From: Pseudomonas sp. GM80
GTDB lineage: Bacteria > Pseudomonadota > Gammaproteobacteria > Pseudomonadales > Pseudomonadaceae
DNA length: 64,000 nucleotides
NCBI RefSeq assembly: GCF_000282515.1
Contig: NZ_AKJD01000150.1
Span: 19,521-83,520 of the forward strand
Reading direction: 5' to 3'
Of this stretch, positions 16,933 to 24,888 are shown piece after piece (within the stretch, counting starts at the first letter, position 1; each line of letters begins with the position of its first letter). The notes under the pieces are model-generated. The model was not told where the DNA came from. It searched no databases and saw nothing but the letters and a program-made list of their open reading frames with translations. The translations under genes were made by a program, and so were the position numbers.

Positions 16933-18914
16933 CCCGGCACCGACATGCTCATCATGTTTTCCAGCTCCAGTGGGGTCATCGGTTTGGCGGTGTTGATGGT
17001 CAGGGTTTCCACGTGCGTGCCCTTGTTCTGGCTGCTGTTGTTGTTCTGAATGCTGGTCAGCAGTCCGCCCTGCGGCACCGCACTCGGCCGCACAGGTGAC
17101 AAACTCGGGATGGCTGCATTGATGGTGTTTTGAGCCTTCTGCGCGGCGGCAGCGCTGTCCGCGTTGTTCACGCCGATGTCAGTGCCGGGCACCTCAGGCA
17201 TGGCGCCGAATTTGGTCTCGATGTTCACGCCTGGGATCTTGTTGAGCATCTCGATCAGGTTGTTGATCGAGGTGTGAAAGATCGCGACGATGCCGTCCCA
17301 AGCGGCCTTGGCCATGCCACTCCAGCCGCCCATGGACGTGAACCAGTCAGACAGGGCCGACAACTGATCGCTGACCCACTTGAAGGCCTCACTGTTCATC
17401 AGCGCGGACGTCCATTCGTCCCAGTACACGACTGCCAAGGTGATCACGGCGATCAACGCCACAATCCCCGCGACGATCAACAACACCGGGTTGGCCAACA
17501 TCGCGGCGTTGACCAGCCAGATCGCGGCTTGCCACAGCATCATGCCGGCTCGAATAACGCCCATCGTCGTGTACATCACCACCAGGCCCGCGACCAACAA
17601 GGCGATCACCGTCGCCTGCAGCAGAAAGCCCGCAATCGCCCGCAGGTTGAGCAGTTGCACGACTTTCCAAACGGTCACCATCGCGAGCCAGGCCATGCGG
17701 CTGATACCGACGGCCAAGGTCAGCAAAGACATTGCGGCAATGATCGCCAGAATGGTCAGCGTGACGATGCCGATCACGCGAGCGATGTTGGGAAAGATCT
17801 GCGCCCAGCGAGCCATGGTGCTGGCAATGCCGCTGAGTTTGGCCATCAGTGGCGTGAGTATCGGCAGCAGCACCTGGCCGAACACGATGCGCAGCGCTTC
17901 AACAGCGGCAGTGAACTGCTGCCAAGGATCGACCATCGCATCAGCCATGTTCTTGGCGTCTTCGAGCCCGCGCACCTTACCCAGTTTGTCCAGGCTGTTA
18001 CGCAAACGATCGCTGTCCTTGGACAAGGCACCGATCACCTGGGCGCCTTCACCACCGAACGCCTCCACCAGTTTTGCGCTGGCAGACGCGGTGGTCAGAT
18101 CGCCCAACTTGCCTTCCAGCTTGGACATGATGTCCAACATCGGCAGGGCCTTGCCCTGGTCGTCGGTGAACTTCATGCCCATCTTCTCGGACGCCGCGCC
18201 GAGGTTTTCAAAGAAAGCCTTGTAGCGCCCGCCGGCGTCGCCGCCCTCCATGGTGCTGGACAGCGAACCGATCACCGCGAACTGCTCGGCAATATCCACG
18301 CCGCTGGCCGTAGCAATCGCTCCCACCTCCTTGAAGGCGTCTTTAAGCTGGGCCCCGTCAGTGCGGAACAGCTGCACCGCGAGAGCAGTCTGGCCGCCCA
18401 GCTTCTCGACCCACTCGCCCTTGCCCATCGCGTCGGCCTGGCCCTTGAACAAGTTGTACATGGTGCCCACGTAGGAGCCCATGGTTTCAGCGTCGGATTT
18501 GGTGGCCTTGGCCAGCAGGTTGCTGGTGTTGGTGAAGGTGGCCAACTGACTGCCGGTCAGGCCCTTGATGGCGCCCTCGATGCTGTACGCCGAGGCGACA
18601 AAATCCCGTGCGTTCTCGCCGTAGTTCATCGAGAACTCAAGGGCCTTCTGATTCAACGCCGTCAGCGCGTCTTCTGCCACGCCCAGGGATTTGACTTCGC
18701 CCAGGGCGCGGTTCATCTCCAGCGCCGGCTGCAACGATTCGTTGATACCAACGAACGCACCGGTAACACCCGCCAAGCCCATGCCCATCGTCTTGATGTT
18801 CTTTTCGCTTTGCTCGGTCAGCTCGGAAAAGCCCATTTTCACCTTGCCCAGAGGTGCAGTGACCTTGTCGGTCAGGGCCAGGATGAAATCGAGGCGGGCA
18901 CTACGGTCTGCCAT
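16929..18914 (-). CDS. Tail tape measure protein
   Basis: The 661-aa protein sets tail length. It has a helical N-terminal TP901-type core (about residues 60-330, with YGENARDFVASAYSIEGAIKGLTGSQLATFTNTSNLLAKATKSDAETMGSYVG). Several strongly hydrophobic helices follow at about residues 375-500, then a Trp-containing region and a Pro-rich C-terminus. It directly follows the frameshifted tail chaperone genes, as in nearly all long-tailed phages. The start at 18914 is 6 bp after the stop of the frameshift product. Confidence 0.92.
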   Translation of the reverse strand: MADRSARLDFILALTDKVTAPLGKVKMGFSELTEQSEKNIKTMGMGLAGVTGAFVGINESLQPALEMNRALGEVKSLGVAEDALTALNQKALEFSMNYGENARDFVASAYSIEGAIKGLTGSQLATFTNTSNLLAKATKSDAETMGSYVGTMYNLFKGQADAMGKGEWVEKLGGQTALAVQLFRTDGAQLKDAFKEVGAIATASGVDIAEQFAVIGSLSSTMEGGDAGGRYKAFFENLGAASEKMGMKFTDDQGKALPMLDIMSKLEGKLGDLTTASASAKLVEAFGGEGAQVIGALSKDSDRLRNSLDKLGKVRGLEDAKNMADAMVDPWQQFTAAVEALRIVFGQVLLPILTPLMAKLSGIASTMARWAQIFPNIARVIGIVTLTILAIIAAMSLLTLAVGISRMAWLAMVTVWKVVQLLNLRAIAGFLLQATVIALLVAGLVVMYTTMGVIRAGMMLWQAAIWLVNAAMLANPVLLIVAGIVALIAVITLAVVYWDEWTSALMNSEAFKWVSDQLSALSDWFTSMGGWSGMAKAAWDGIVAIFHTSINNLIEMLNKIPGVNIETKFGAMPEVPGTDIGVNNADSAAAAQKAQNTINAAIPSLSPVRPSAVPQGGLLTSIQNNNSSQNKGTHVETLTINTAKPMTPLELENMMSMSVPG

Positions 18915-18920
18915 GCGGGG

Positions 18921-19378
18921 TTATCCATTCAATGCGTGAGCGATGCCGTTAGCCACGGCAAACTCCGTGCGTTTCCAGTGTTCGTCATCCAGCCACTTGG
19001 CCGTGCCCATGTTTTCAATGCTGGGCTCGGCACCGGGTAGCCAGCGCATGGTCAGGGCCATCAACTGGCCCAGACCGTCCTCGGTCAGGCGCTCGGCGTA
19101 TTCGAGGGCTTTTTTACGATGATCTCGACGTCAGGCGCGTACTCCTCGAGCAGCGCACCGACGATCTGCATGGTCATCACCGGGTTAACCATGATTTCGC
19201 GCAGCTCCCCTTTCTGGGCCGGCAATACGGTGCCGCTCAGCAAGTTGAAGGACGGCGCGACCTTGTTGGTGGCGGTCATGGCGTTGAAGTACTTGGTGAC
19301 GTCCTGAGGGGTCAGGGTGAAAGTGAATTCCTTGCTGCCGACTTCCAGGGTGATGTCGCGGGATTGGATCTGGCTCAT
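18921..19378 (-). CDS. Tail assembly chaperone, -1 frameshift fusion (GT-like)
   Basis: Slipping back one base at A AAA AAG (19109-19115) joins the first 90 codons to a second frame of 62 codons ending at 18921, giving about 152 aa. The new C-terminus (ALEYAERLTEDGLGQLMALTMRWLPG...) is Trp-rich and helical, as expected of a T extension, and it fills the gap before the tape measure exactly. Lambda G/GT and P2 E/E+E' use the same strategy. The second frame has no credible start of its own. Confidence 0.85.
19085..19378 (-). CDS. Tail assembly chaperone, short form (G-like)
   Basis: The 97-aa protein starting at 19378 (MSQIQSRDITLEVGSKEFTF) helps load the tail tube around the tape measure. It contains PQDVTKYFNAMTATNKVAPSFNLLSGTV and ends ..EIIVKKPSNTPSA. 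An upstream in-frame start at 19432 is less likely because it adds a low-complexity Thr-rich stretch. A slippery heptamer seven codons before the stop allows a longer product, annotated separately. It lies between the spanin genes and the tape measure. Confidence 0.88.
   Translation of the reverse strand: MSQIQSRDITLEVGSKEFTFTLTPQDVTKYFNAMTATNKVAPSFNLLSGTVLPAQKGELREIMVNPVMTMQIVGALLEEYAPDVEIIVKKPSNTPSA
19109..19115 (-). other. Programmed -1 ribosomal frameshift site
   Basis: On the minus strand the sequence GTA AAA AAG contains the heptamer A AAA AAG in the correct phase (X XXY YYZ). This is the most efficient slippery motif known in bacteria. A -1 shift here opens the frame to 18921. Confidence 0.85.
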
Positions 19379-19419
19379 GTTCGTGTCCGTTGTGGTGGTT
19401 GATTGAAGGGTGATTCGGG

Positions 19420-19875
19420 TCAGCGCAGGCATACCTGGCGCACGTAGTCCTGCAGCCCCAGGATCATTTGCCGGCTGAGGGCAAGCTGGTCTCTGAGGGT
19501 GAAATAATCCGGTCGAGCGTCTGTTGCGAGTTCGGCGGTGTCTGCATCAGCCAAGCCGCCGGCGCCGGTGGCGTCTGGCGTAGTAGCGCTGCAGGTGGCT
19601 TTGACGCGCAACCGCTGACGGCCATCGGCAACATCAAGGCGCAAAGTGTCGATTTCAGTGCGTGCATGGTTCAGTTCCTGGGTGCGGGCTCGATCGATCT
19701 CATCGCGGGCGGCGAGCATTTCGCCGCTGATCCGGGCGGCTTCACGCAGGCCGTTGGCTTCGTACTGGGCGGCATCACGTTCGTCGCGTGCGGTGTCGAG
19801 TTGGCCTTGCAGGATGTCGAATCCAACGAAGGCCGCGAGGCACAGCAGCAGCGGAAACAGGATCTCGCGCAGCAT
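19420..19875 (-). CDS. Rz-like inner-membrane spanin
   Basis: The start at 19875 shares bases with the endolysin stop (TGATG) and gives 151 aa: MLREILFPLLLCLAAFVGF, a single N-terminal membrane helix, then a long charged coiled-coil (about residues 25-90). This is the architecture of an i-spanin that bridges the periplasm during lysis. The o-spanin Rz1 is encoded inside it in another frame (19464-19667). Position directly after the endolysin supports the call. Confidence 0.85.
   Translation of the reverse strand: MLREILFPLLLCLAAFVGFDILQGQLDTARDERDAAQYEANGLREAARISGEMLAARDEIDRARTQELNHARTEIDTLRLDVADGRQRLRVKATCSATTPDATGAGGLADADTAELATDARPDYFTLRDQLALSRQMILGLQDYVRQVCLR
19464..19667 (-). CDS. Rz1-like outer-membrane lipoprotein spanin, embedded in Rz
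   Basis: This 67-aa frame lies wholly within the Rz gene. It has a signal sequence with a lipobox (LMLPMAVSGC, lipidated Cys at about residue 20) followed by a Pro-rich mature part (SKPPAALLRQTPPAPAAW). A small proline-rich lipoprotein nested in Rz is the hallmark of Rz1, which pairs with Rz to fuse inner and outer membranes at lysis. The GC-rich host makes chance frames common, but a lipobox plus proline-rich tail at this place is hard to explain by chance. Confidence 0.82.
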   Translation of the reverse strand: MHALKSTLCALMLPMAVSGCASKPPAALLRQTPPAPAAWLMQTPPNSQQTLDRIISPSETSLPSAGK

Positions 19876-20408
19876 CAGAGGCCCTCCGCGCACATGGCCG
19901 CTTCGGCGCGCCGGCGAGCGTGCAGCCCTGGCACAAACTTCTTTCGGCCCTGGGCATCGGTGACGGATGACCAGACCGGTGTCTTGCCATCAGGCCCCCA
20001 CGCAAGCGCCTTGCAGCCCTCGGCAATCCGGCCGGCGTTGATCAGGCCGACGGCCCGACTGGCGCAGGTGCTTGGCACGCCGAAGTTGTGGCCGTGGCTG
20101 CTCAGCGCGTCGAATGTGTTCTGCCCGATCGCGGGATTGGTCAGGCAGTCGGCAAGTGCCAACTGGCCCTTCTCGACCACCAGCTGCTCCACCTCGGCGC
20201 AGCGCGCCGGCGACCAGTAGTCACCGACGATCAGCGGATACGGACTGGTGTAACGGGTGATGCCCTTGCACACCGTGGGTAGGCCACGGGCCAACTGATC
20301 GCGGTAAACGACGTTCTGGCCTTCGCCTTCCCAGTTGCCCAGGAACGCGAGCAGCGGAGCGCTGGCCAGTACGATCGCACCGGTGGCGATCTTGTTACGC
20401 AGGCTCAT
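19875..20408 (-). CDS. Endolysin, glycoside hydrolase family 24 lysozyme, probably SAR type
   Basis: The 177-aa enzyme should cleave the peptidoglycan glycan backbone. The N-terminal hydrophobic segment (about residues 8-25, ATGAIVLASAPLLAFLG) is weakly hydrophobic and Ala/Gly-rich. This fits a signal-arrest-release domain that holds the enzyme in the membrane until depolarisation. The active site region is NWEGEGQNVVYRDQLARGLPTVCKGIT, with a Glu...Asp...Thr triad and a nearby Cys. The start overlaps the holin-like gene by 4 bp. Confidence 0.85.
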   Translation of the reverse strand: MSLRNKIATGAIVLASAPLLAFLGNWEGEGQNVVYRDQLARGLPTVCKGITRYTSPYPLIVGDYWSPARCAEVEQLVVEKGQLALADCLTNPAIGQNTFDALSSHGHNFGVPSTCASRAVGLINAGRIAEGCKALAWGPDGKTPVWSSVTDAQGRKKFVPGLHARRRAEAAMCAEGL

Positions 20409-20701
20409 GGGAACAGCACCCGCAGCAAGGCCGGCCCAACCATCTGCGCCACGACGCCCAGCACGGTCAACACTGCGAGCATGCGGGTCACCTTGGTGCC
20501 GATGTCGGACACCGTGGCTGTGAGCTCGCGCTGGCCGTCATTCAGATCCGAAAGCTGGACGGCCATGTGTTCAAACTCGCCTTCCAATCGCGTGACGCGC
20601 GTCGGCACGGTTTCATGACGATCTTCCAGATCGGTGACACGGTGCTCGAGCACAGCGAAACGGCTTTCCAGACTGGCTTTGGGCGTGGCGCGAGCGTTCA
20701 T
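20405..20701 (-). CDS. Holin-like small membrane protein
   Basis: The 98-aa product has an N-terminal coiled coil (about residues 10-65, heptad-like LESRFAVLEHRVTDLEDRHE) and one C-terminal membrane helix (MLAVLTVLGVVAQMVGPALL). XhlA-like proteins and some pinholins have this layout. It sits directly upstream of the endolysin and is translationally coupled to it, so a holin or lysis-timing role is likely. No classical two- or three-helix holin was seen nearby. Confidence 0.6.
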   Translation of the reverse strand: MNARATPKASLESRFAVLEHRVTDLEDRHETVPTRVTRLEGEFEHMAVQLSDLNDGQRELTATVSDIGTKVTRMLAVLTVLGVVAQMVGPALLRVLFP

Positions 20702-20910
20702 CGGCGCTGTCCTTGTTCAACAACGGTTTGGCACGGCACGCAGCGGGTGATGCCGCCCAGCGCCTGGCGTTTTTCCGGGATCGGGTTATCGCAATCTTCA
20801 CAGTGGGTCAGGCTGGGCCCGCTCGGCCGCGCTTGGGCGAGCTGGGCGGCAATCGCCTGGTCACGCTGACGTTGCTCCAGCGCCTGGGCACGATCGAACG
20901 GGCAGACCAT
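20698..20910 (-). CDS. TraR/DksA-type C4 zinc finger protein
   Basis: The 70-aa protein carries a C4 finger, CEDC...(17)...CVPC (about residues 37-61), with a helical N-terminal half. This is typical of the small phage TraR/DksA relatives found beside lysis genes in P2-like phages. Such proteins may bind the RNA polymerase secondary channel. Its start overlaps the tail tube stop (TGATG). Confidence 0.82.
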   Translation of the reverse strand: MVCPFDRAQALEQRQRDQAIAAQLAQARPSGPSLTHCEDCDNPIPEKRQALGGITRCVPCQTVVEQGQRR

Positions 20911-21359
20911 CAGCGCAGGCCCTCGATCTCGGCCGCAGCCAGGTACGGCACGCCGTTCACACGGATGAAGTCCGGACTGGAAACGTCGAAAGGCACCTTG
21001 TGCTTCGATTTCTCGCCGCCTTTTGGATCGACGCTGAGCAGGCTGGATACCTTCAACTTGCAGCCGAAGGCCTCAATGCGCAGTTCCTCATCGCCGGCTT
21101 TGGCGAAGAAGACCGAGTCGAAGGGCTCCAACTGGCGGAAGCTGCCGGCAGAACGCGCTGCCTCGATCAGTAGATTGAAGTTGCTGGTGTCGAACTCGAA
21201 CTCGCCACTAGCAGAAACATCGCCGTCGACGGTGCCGTTGGGCACGCCACGGGATTGCGCTACGGCGGTGTTGTCGGTGATGTCCAAGCTGCAGCTTTCG
21301 ACATGAATCTGCAGGTCGCCCAGGTTGATGTCGAAGTTTTTACCGCCAATACGGGACAT
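20910..21359 (-). CDS. Tail tube protein (DUF2597-like)
   Basis: The 149-aa protein follows the sheath gene by 5 bp, the normal order for the inner tail tube. It is beta-rich (GKNFDINLGDLQIHVESCSLDITDN and GDVSASGEFEFDTSNFNLLIEAA), as tube subunits are. The sequence looks like the DUF2597 type of HP1/K139-like phages rather than classical P2 FII. The length is right for a single-domain tube protein. Confidence 0.78.
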   Translation of the reverse strand: MSRIGGKNFDINLGDLQIHVESCSLDITDNTAVAQSRGVPNGTVDGDVSASGEFEFDTSNFNLLIEAARSAGSFRQLEPFDSVFFAKAGDEELRIEAFGCKLKVSSLLSVDPKGGEKSKHKVPFDVSSPDFIRVNGVPYLAAAEIEGLR

Positions 21360-21364
21360 AGGGG

Positions 21365-22480
21365 TTACTCCGAATCGTCATTGGAAAGATCCAGGGCGAT
21401 GTTCGCCGTCAGATCTTTAGGGCAGTTGAGCGGGCGGATCTTGATGTAGATCTCGACCTTGGTTTTGCTGGTCCAGGTCAGGACGATATCGCCGTCCTTG
21501 GGGGACTCGATTTCACCCGGGAACACCTGACCCGCGAACGTGGTGGACTTGGCCATCTGGCGCAGTGGCTTCATGAACGCGCTGATGGCGGCGGCCATGC
21601 TGTTGGGCGAATTGTTCAGGCGGCGATCACCGACGCGACGGATCAACAGCGGGCGAATCTGGCGAGCGGCCTTATCGGCAAGACGCAGGTACTCGACCAC
21701 CAGGTAGTCGCTCGCCGGCGCGTCGAGCATGTTGCCGTCCCCCCAGAAAACACCCGGATAGTCGGGATAGGTCTGCGACACGGAGAAACGAGCGCTATCC
21801 AGCTCGGCGCGGATCGAGGACGGCAGCGGAACTCCGTCTTTGTCGACCGGAACCGGGCCCAAACCGAGCAATGCACCGGAAGCAACGCGCATCGGGCTGT
21901 CCGCAATGCTGACAGCGGCGTCTGCCAGTCGACCCGCCAGTACGCCTTGGTCGTTACCGTGCAGTTGCGGCGCGACCAGGACACGCGGCGCTGCCAGGCC
22001 TTCTGTAATTGCCTTCTGCTCGAGCAGATAGTCCGACCAGGTCTGTTGCCCGGTGATGCCTGCACTGCAGGCCATGACGAACACACGACGGCCGTATTTG
22101 TTGTTCAGTGCCACGGCAGCGTCATGCATGGCCGAAAGCTCTGCACCGGCTGTCACCGGCTGGGTGATTACCACCGCTTCAACGGAGAAGCCTTTCTGCT
22201 GGGCCAATTCGAGGGCATCGGCCCATTCGCCGTCTGCCGCGATCGGCGCCGCCAGGCAAGCCCAACGGTCACCGCCGTTCTGGCGTGCTGCGGTGATCTG
22301 GGTTTTCAGATCGCTCGACGGAGCGCCCAGCATCAAGTCCAGATCGCTGTCGGTGTTCAAAGGAATCAGGCTACCGACGCTTTTTGCGCCGGGCCCGATG
22401 AATAGGAAATAGCGCTCGATCTCGGTCACGGCGCCTTGGCCGAGGTTGAGATTGTTTACGCTGACTTTGCCAAGTGCCAT
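21365..22480 (-). CDS. Contractile tail sheath protein (DUF2586-like)
   Basis: The 371-aa protein begins with VSVNNLNLGQGAVTEIERYFLFIGPG. It has a Rossmann-like middle (VEAVVITQPVTAGAELSAMHDAAVALNNKYGRRVFVMACSAG) and the C-terminal tail-sheath segment YLVVEYLRLADKAARQIRPLLIRRVGDRRLNNSPNSMAAA. The pattern matches DUF2586 sheaths of HP1/K139-like phages. Presence of a sheath makes the virion a myovirus. It lies 11 bp after the tail completion gene. Confidence 0.82.
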   Translation of the reverse strand: MALGKVSVNNLNLGQGAVTEIERYFLFIGPGAKSVGSLIPLNTDSDLDLMLGAPSSDLKTQITAARQNGGDRWACLAAPIAADGEWADALELAQQKGFSVEAVVITQPVTAGAELSAMHDAAVALNNKYGRRVFVMACSAGITGQQTWSDYLLEQKAITEGLAAPRVLVAPQLHGNDQGVLAGRLADAAVSIADSPMRVASGALLGLGPVPVDKDGVPLPSSIRAELDSARFSVSQTYPDYPGVFWGDGNMLDAPASDYLVVEYLRLADKAARQIRPLLIRRVGDRRLNNSPNSMAAAISAFMKPLRQMAKSTTFAGQVFPGEIESPKDGDIVLTWTSKTKVEIYIKIRPLNCPKDLTANIALDLSNDDSE

Positions 22481-22491
22481 GCAGTGCCTCG

Positions 22492-23172
22492 TTAGCGGGA
22501 TGAGTTAAGAATTTGTTCAAACACCTGGTTAACCAGCTGACTGGTTTCCTGTCCGGTGCTGACGCCCAGGAACTGGCGCTTGGGCAGGATGATTTCCCAG
22601 CTCTGCTTGCCGGCGCCGTCAGCTTTTTCGCCTGACAAAATGCGGATCAGAAGCCCGGCCTTGGCATAACTCACGTGCTGCTGAATCCAGGCTACGGCGG
22701 GACGCTTCGCGGTTTTTTTGCCGGCCTGGCGCACTTTGAAACCCAGATTCCGTAAGCGCTTGGCCTGCTTGTCGGTTGCTGCCAAACCTTCCGGCACACG
22801 GTTCCACTGGCGCATCTGCGCGGCGGTTCGGCGCTCTGACGCACCGTGGTGTTGTTGGGCGGCGACCCAACTGGTCAAGCCGTTACGCCAGCCCAAGGTC
22901 GCGCTGTCGGGGGTCAGGTTGGTGACCTGAAGCAACTTGCCCAGGCCGGCCTCCATCTTCTTTTTGCCCTTGCTGTCGCCTTTGCGAGCATCGAACGGTG
23001 AGCCGTCCAGGTTCTGCTGTTCGCGGATCCGCTTGCGGCTTATGGTCCGGACTCGCTTGCTGACGTTGTTCAGCAGTCGCCGGCGCAACTGCGGCGCAAG
23101 ACTCAACAAGGCCAATTGCGCGTCCACGCTCAACTGCCCTTGCAGGTCGAGGTCGAGAGCGCTACTCGCCAC
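22492..23172 (-). CDS. Phage virion morphogenesis protein (gpS-like tail completion)
   Basis: A GTG at 23172 overlaps the end of the upstream gene and has GAGG at a suitable distance, giving 226 aa. The longer frame from 23244 would overlap the upstream gene by over 80 bp. The protein is very basic, with QLRRRLLNNVSKRVRTISRKRIREQQNLDGSPF (about residues 29-61) and TASRRT/AQMRQW-like segments. This is typical of gpS/virion morphogenesis proteins that finish the tail for head joining. Confidence 0.82.
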   Translation of the reverse strand: MASSALDLDLQGQLSVDAQLALLSLAPQLRRRLLNNVSKRVRTISRKRIREQQNLDGSPFDARKGDSKGKKKMEAGLGKLLQVTNLTPDSATLGWRNGLTSWVAAQQHHGASERRTAAQMRQWNRVPEGLAATDKQAKRLRNLGFKVRQAGKKTAKRPAVAWIQQHVSYAKAGLLIRILSGEKADGAGKQSWEIILPKRQFLGVSTGQETSQLVNQVFEQILNSSR

Positions 23173-23608
23173 GGTTTCGCACCTCGCCGCGCTCGGCCGT
23201 CCAAAGATCAAACGGCACCAGCCCCCACTTTTTGCCAAACGCATCGACCAGTCCGTCAGGATCCTCGGCCAGGTGCTGGGCCTCCACGAACTCCAGCGTC
23301 AGTTCCAAGTCGGCTTCGTCGGGGGTGATCTGGTCGACAGCAAAGATCGGCGCCGGCAGGTCGTCGTCGCGGTCGGGATCGTTGGATTCCAACCAGCCGC
23401 CGAGCAGCGCCATCAGCAATGCCGGGTTGCCGGCGAATCGCTCGATCTGGAATACGGCGCGGTAACGCATATCGCCCATGTGCAGGCCTTGGGTGCCCGG
23501 TTTCCAGATCAGATCGAGGTTGACCTGCTCGGCCCAGCTGTCGATCTGCTCCGGCAGCACCAGATTGAGGCTGATCAGGTAGGTGGTCAGGGCGCGAAGC
23601 TTGTTCAT
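23162..23608 (-). CDS. Tail completion protein (gpR-like)
   Basis: The 148-aa product begins MNKLRALTTYLISLNLVLPEQIDSWAEQVNLDL and has AVFQIERFAGNPALLMALLGGWLESND in the middle. This is a pattern of P2 gpR-like tail completion proteins. It is coupled by ATGA to the head completion gene upstream and overlaps the gpS-like gene downstream, reproducing the P2 R-S order. Confidence 0.82.
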   Translation of the reverse strand: MNKLRALTTYLISLNLVLPEQIDSWAEQVNLDLIWKPGTQGLHMGDMRYRAVFQIERFAGNPALLMALLGGWLESNDPDRDDDLPAPIFAVDQITPDEADLELTLEFVEAQHLAEDPDGLVDAFGKKWGLVPFDLWTAERGEVRNRGE

Positions 23609-24066
23609 AGCAGCGCCGCCGTCATGCGGCCACGGCCCTGCAGCGAGCGCACCGCTTGCTGGCTGAATGCCAGGAAGGTCTCCGGGCGATCAGGCAACTC
23701 TTTGCCCAGGTTCTCGGCGCTGTCGCGGCGGATGATCGACACGAATTGAGGCAACAGACTGGCTTTCGCCCTGCAATACACCGCGCGCTTGTACGTCGCT
23801 ACGTGAAAAGTGGACTCGCGCAGCACCGTAGGGTCAGCAGATTCCAAGGTAATGACACCTGCGCTCTGCCAACGGGCCTTGCACTTGGCCAGGTCGCTGT
23901 TGACCTCGGTCATCGCCGTGGTCAACTCAGCAGTCAGCAGTTCCACCAGGTATTCCGCCGGCAGGCGATAACCCTTCTGGAACTCAGCCACATCGAGCTT
24001 CGGCCAGAAGCCGTCGTTCTCGATCGCCAGTTCCACAAGAGTGGTGGGTTTACCTGAAAAGCTCAT
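23605..24066 (-). CDS. Head completion/stabilisation protein (gpL-like)
   Basis: The 153-aa product occupies the P2 L position after the small terminase subunit. It contains WPKLDVAEFQKGYRLPAEYLVELLTAELTTAMTEVNSDLAKCKARW and YKRAVYCRAKASLLPQF, which are typical of gpL. It closes the filled head so that the tail can attach. It is preceded by a 96-bp gap that shows no gene. Confidence 0.85.
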   Translation of the reverse strand: MSFSGKPTTLVELAIENDGFWPKLDVAEFQKGYRLPAEYLVELLTAELTTAMTEVNSDLAKCKARWQSAGVITLESADPTVLRESTFHVATYKRAVYCRAKASLLPQFVSIIRRDSAENLGKELPDRPETFLAFSQQAVRSLQGRGRMTAALL

Positions 24067-24162
24067 GCTGACCGCTCAAATAGGGCGGGAAGCCTGTTTT
24101 CAGTGGGACGGTCCATAAATGGGCGGCTCACTTCCACAGGTTCCCGCTGGGGGGGTAGTCGG

Positions 24163-24888
24163 TTATTCGGCGCCGGTGACGGCGGGTGGCTGTTTGGCGA
24201 TCGCCTTTCGGCACTTCGCAATGCGCGTCTCGTTGCCAGCCTTCGCGTACAGCTCGCTGGAACGCTCAAGGTGCTTGAGCGCGGTTTCCCACTGCTCGGC
24301 CTCCATGGCGCGCATGCCGATCAACTTGTGGTATTTGGACGGGATCTGTTCAGTCAGCTCCCATTCACCGTCGACACGCGGCAACAGGTCGGACAGGTAC
24401 GGCTCCGGACTACGCTGGGCGGTGTATTCAGCGAATGCCCACTCACACACGGCGTCAGCAACAAAGGTCTGGATATCCCGACGTTTGAAACGCTCGGGCA
24501 TTTCCTGGCCCTGCTCCATCAGGAAGTCCGCGAGTTCCAGGGCGTCTTCGAACTGCACGGTGTCGAACAGCCAGACCATGACCTGCACCGCAACACGGTT
24601 CGGGAAATTCAGCCCCGATTCGCAGTAGCGCTGGACGTATTCCTGGTACTTGGGCAGCAACTCATCGCGCTTCAGTGCTTGGCGGCCGGCCATGCCGTTG
24701 ATCGCGCTGATGCGCTCCAGATCCTGGTCCAATGCCGCTTCCTGCAGCATCAAATGCTTGCGCGCATTGGCGGGGCTGCTCAGCGCGTCAGCCGGGGTGT
24801 ACGCCAGAGCCGCGCCCGAGAGGGCGGCGGCAGCGGCGGTTACACCCATGGCCAAGGTGCGGCGCTTGTGTGCCAGGGCCAGGCTCAC
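24163..24888 (-). CDS. Terminase small (endonuclease) subunit, gpM-like
   Basis: The 241-aa product begins with a GTG that overlaps the capsid stop (GTGA). It shows the P2 gpM pattern: a basic start, NARKHLMLQEAALDQDLERISAINGMAGRQALKRDELLPKYQEYVQRYC (about residues 42-90) and QVMVWLFDTVQFEDALELADFLMEQGQEMPERFKRRDIQTFVAD. In P2 this subunit cooperates with gpP in cutting cos. Its distance from the large subunit gene is normal for P2-like phages. Confidence 0.87.
   Translation of the reverse strand: MSLALAHKRRTLAMGVTAAAAALSGAALAYTPADALSSPANARKHLMLQEAALDQDLERISAINGMAGRQALKRDELLPKYQEYVQRYCESGLNFPNRVAVQVMVWLFDTVQFEDALELADFLMEQGQEMPERFKRRDIQTFVADAVCEWAFAEYTAQRSPEPYLSDLLPRVDGEWELTEQIPSKYHKLIGMRAMEAEQWETALKHLERSSELYAKAGNETRIAKCRKAIAKQPPAVTGAE

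Noticed and set aside
17130..19040. 636-aa open frame on the plus strand opposite the tape measure gene
   Set aside because: It is antisense to a clear phage gene with coupled neighbours, is rich in His/Gln/Arg as GC-rich antisense frames are, and has no ribosome site or family pattern.
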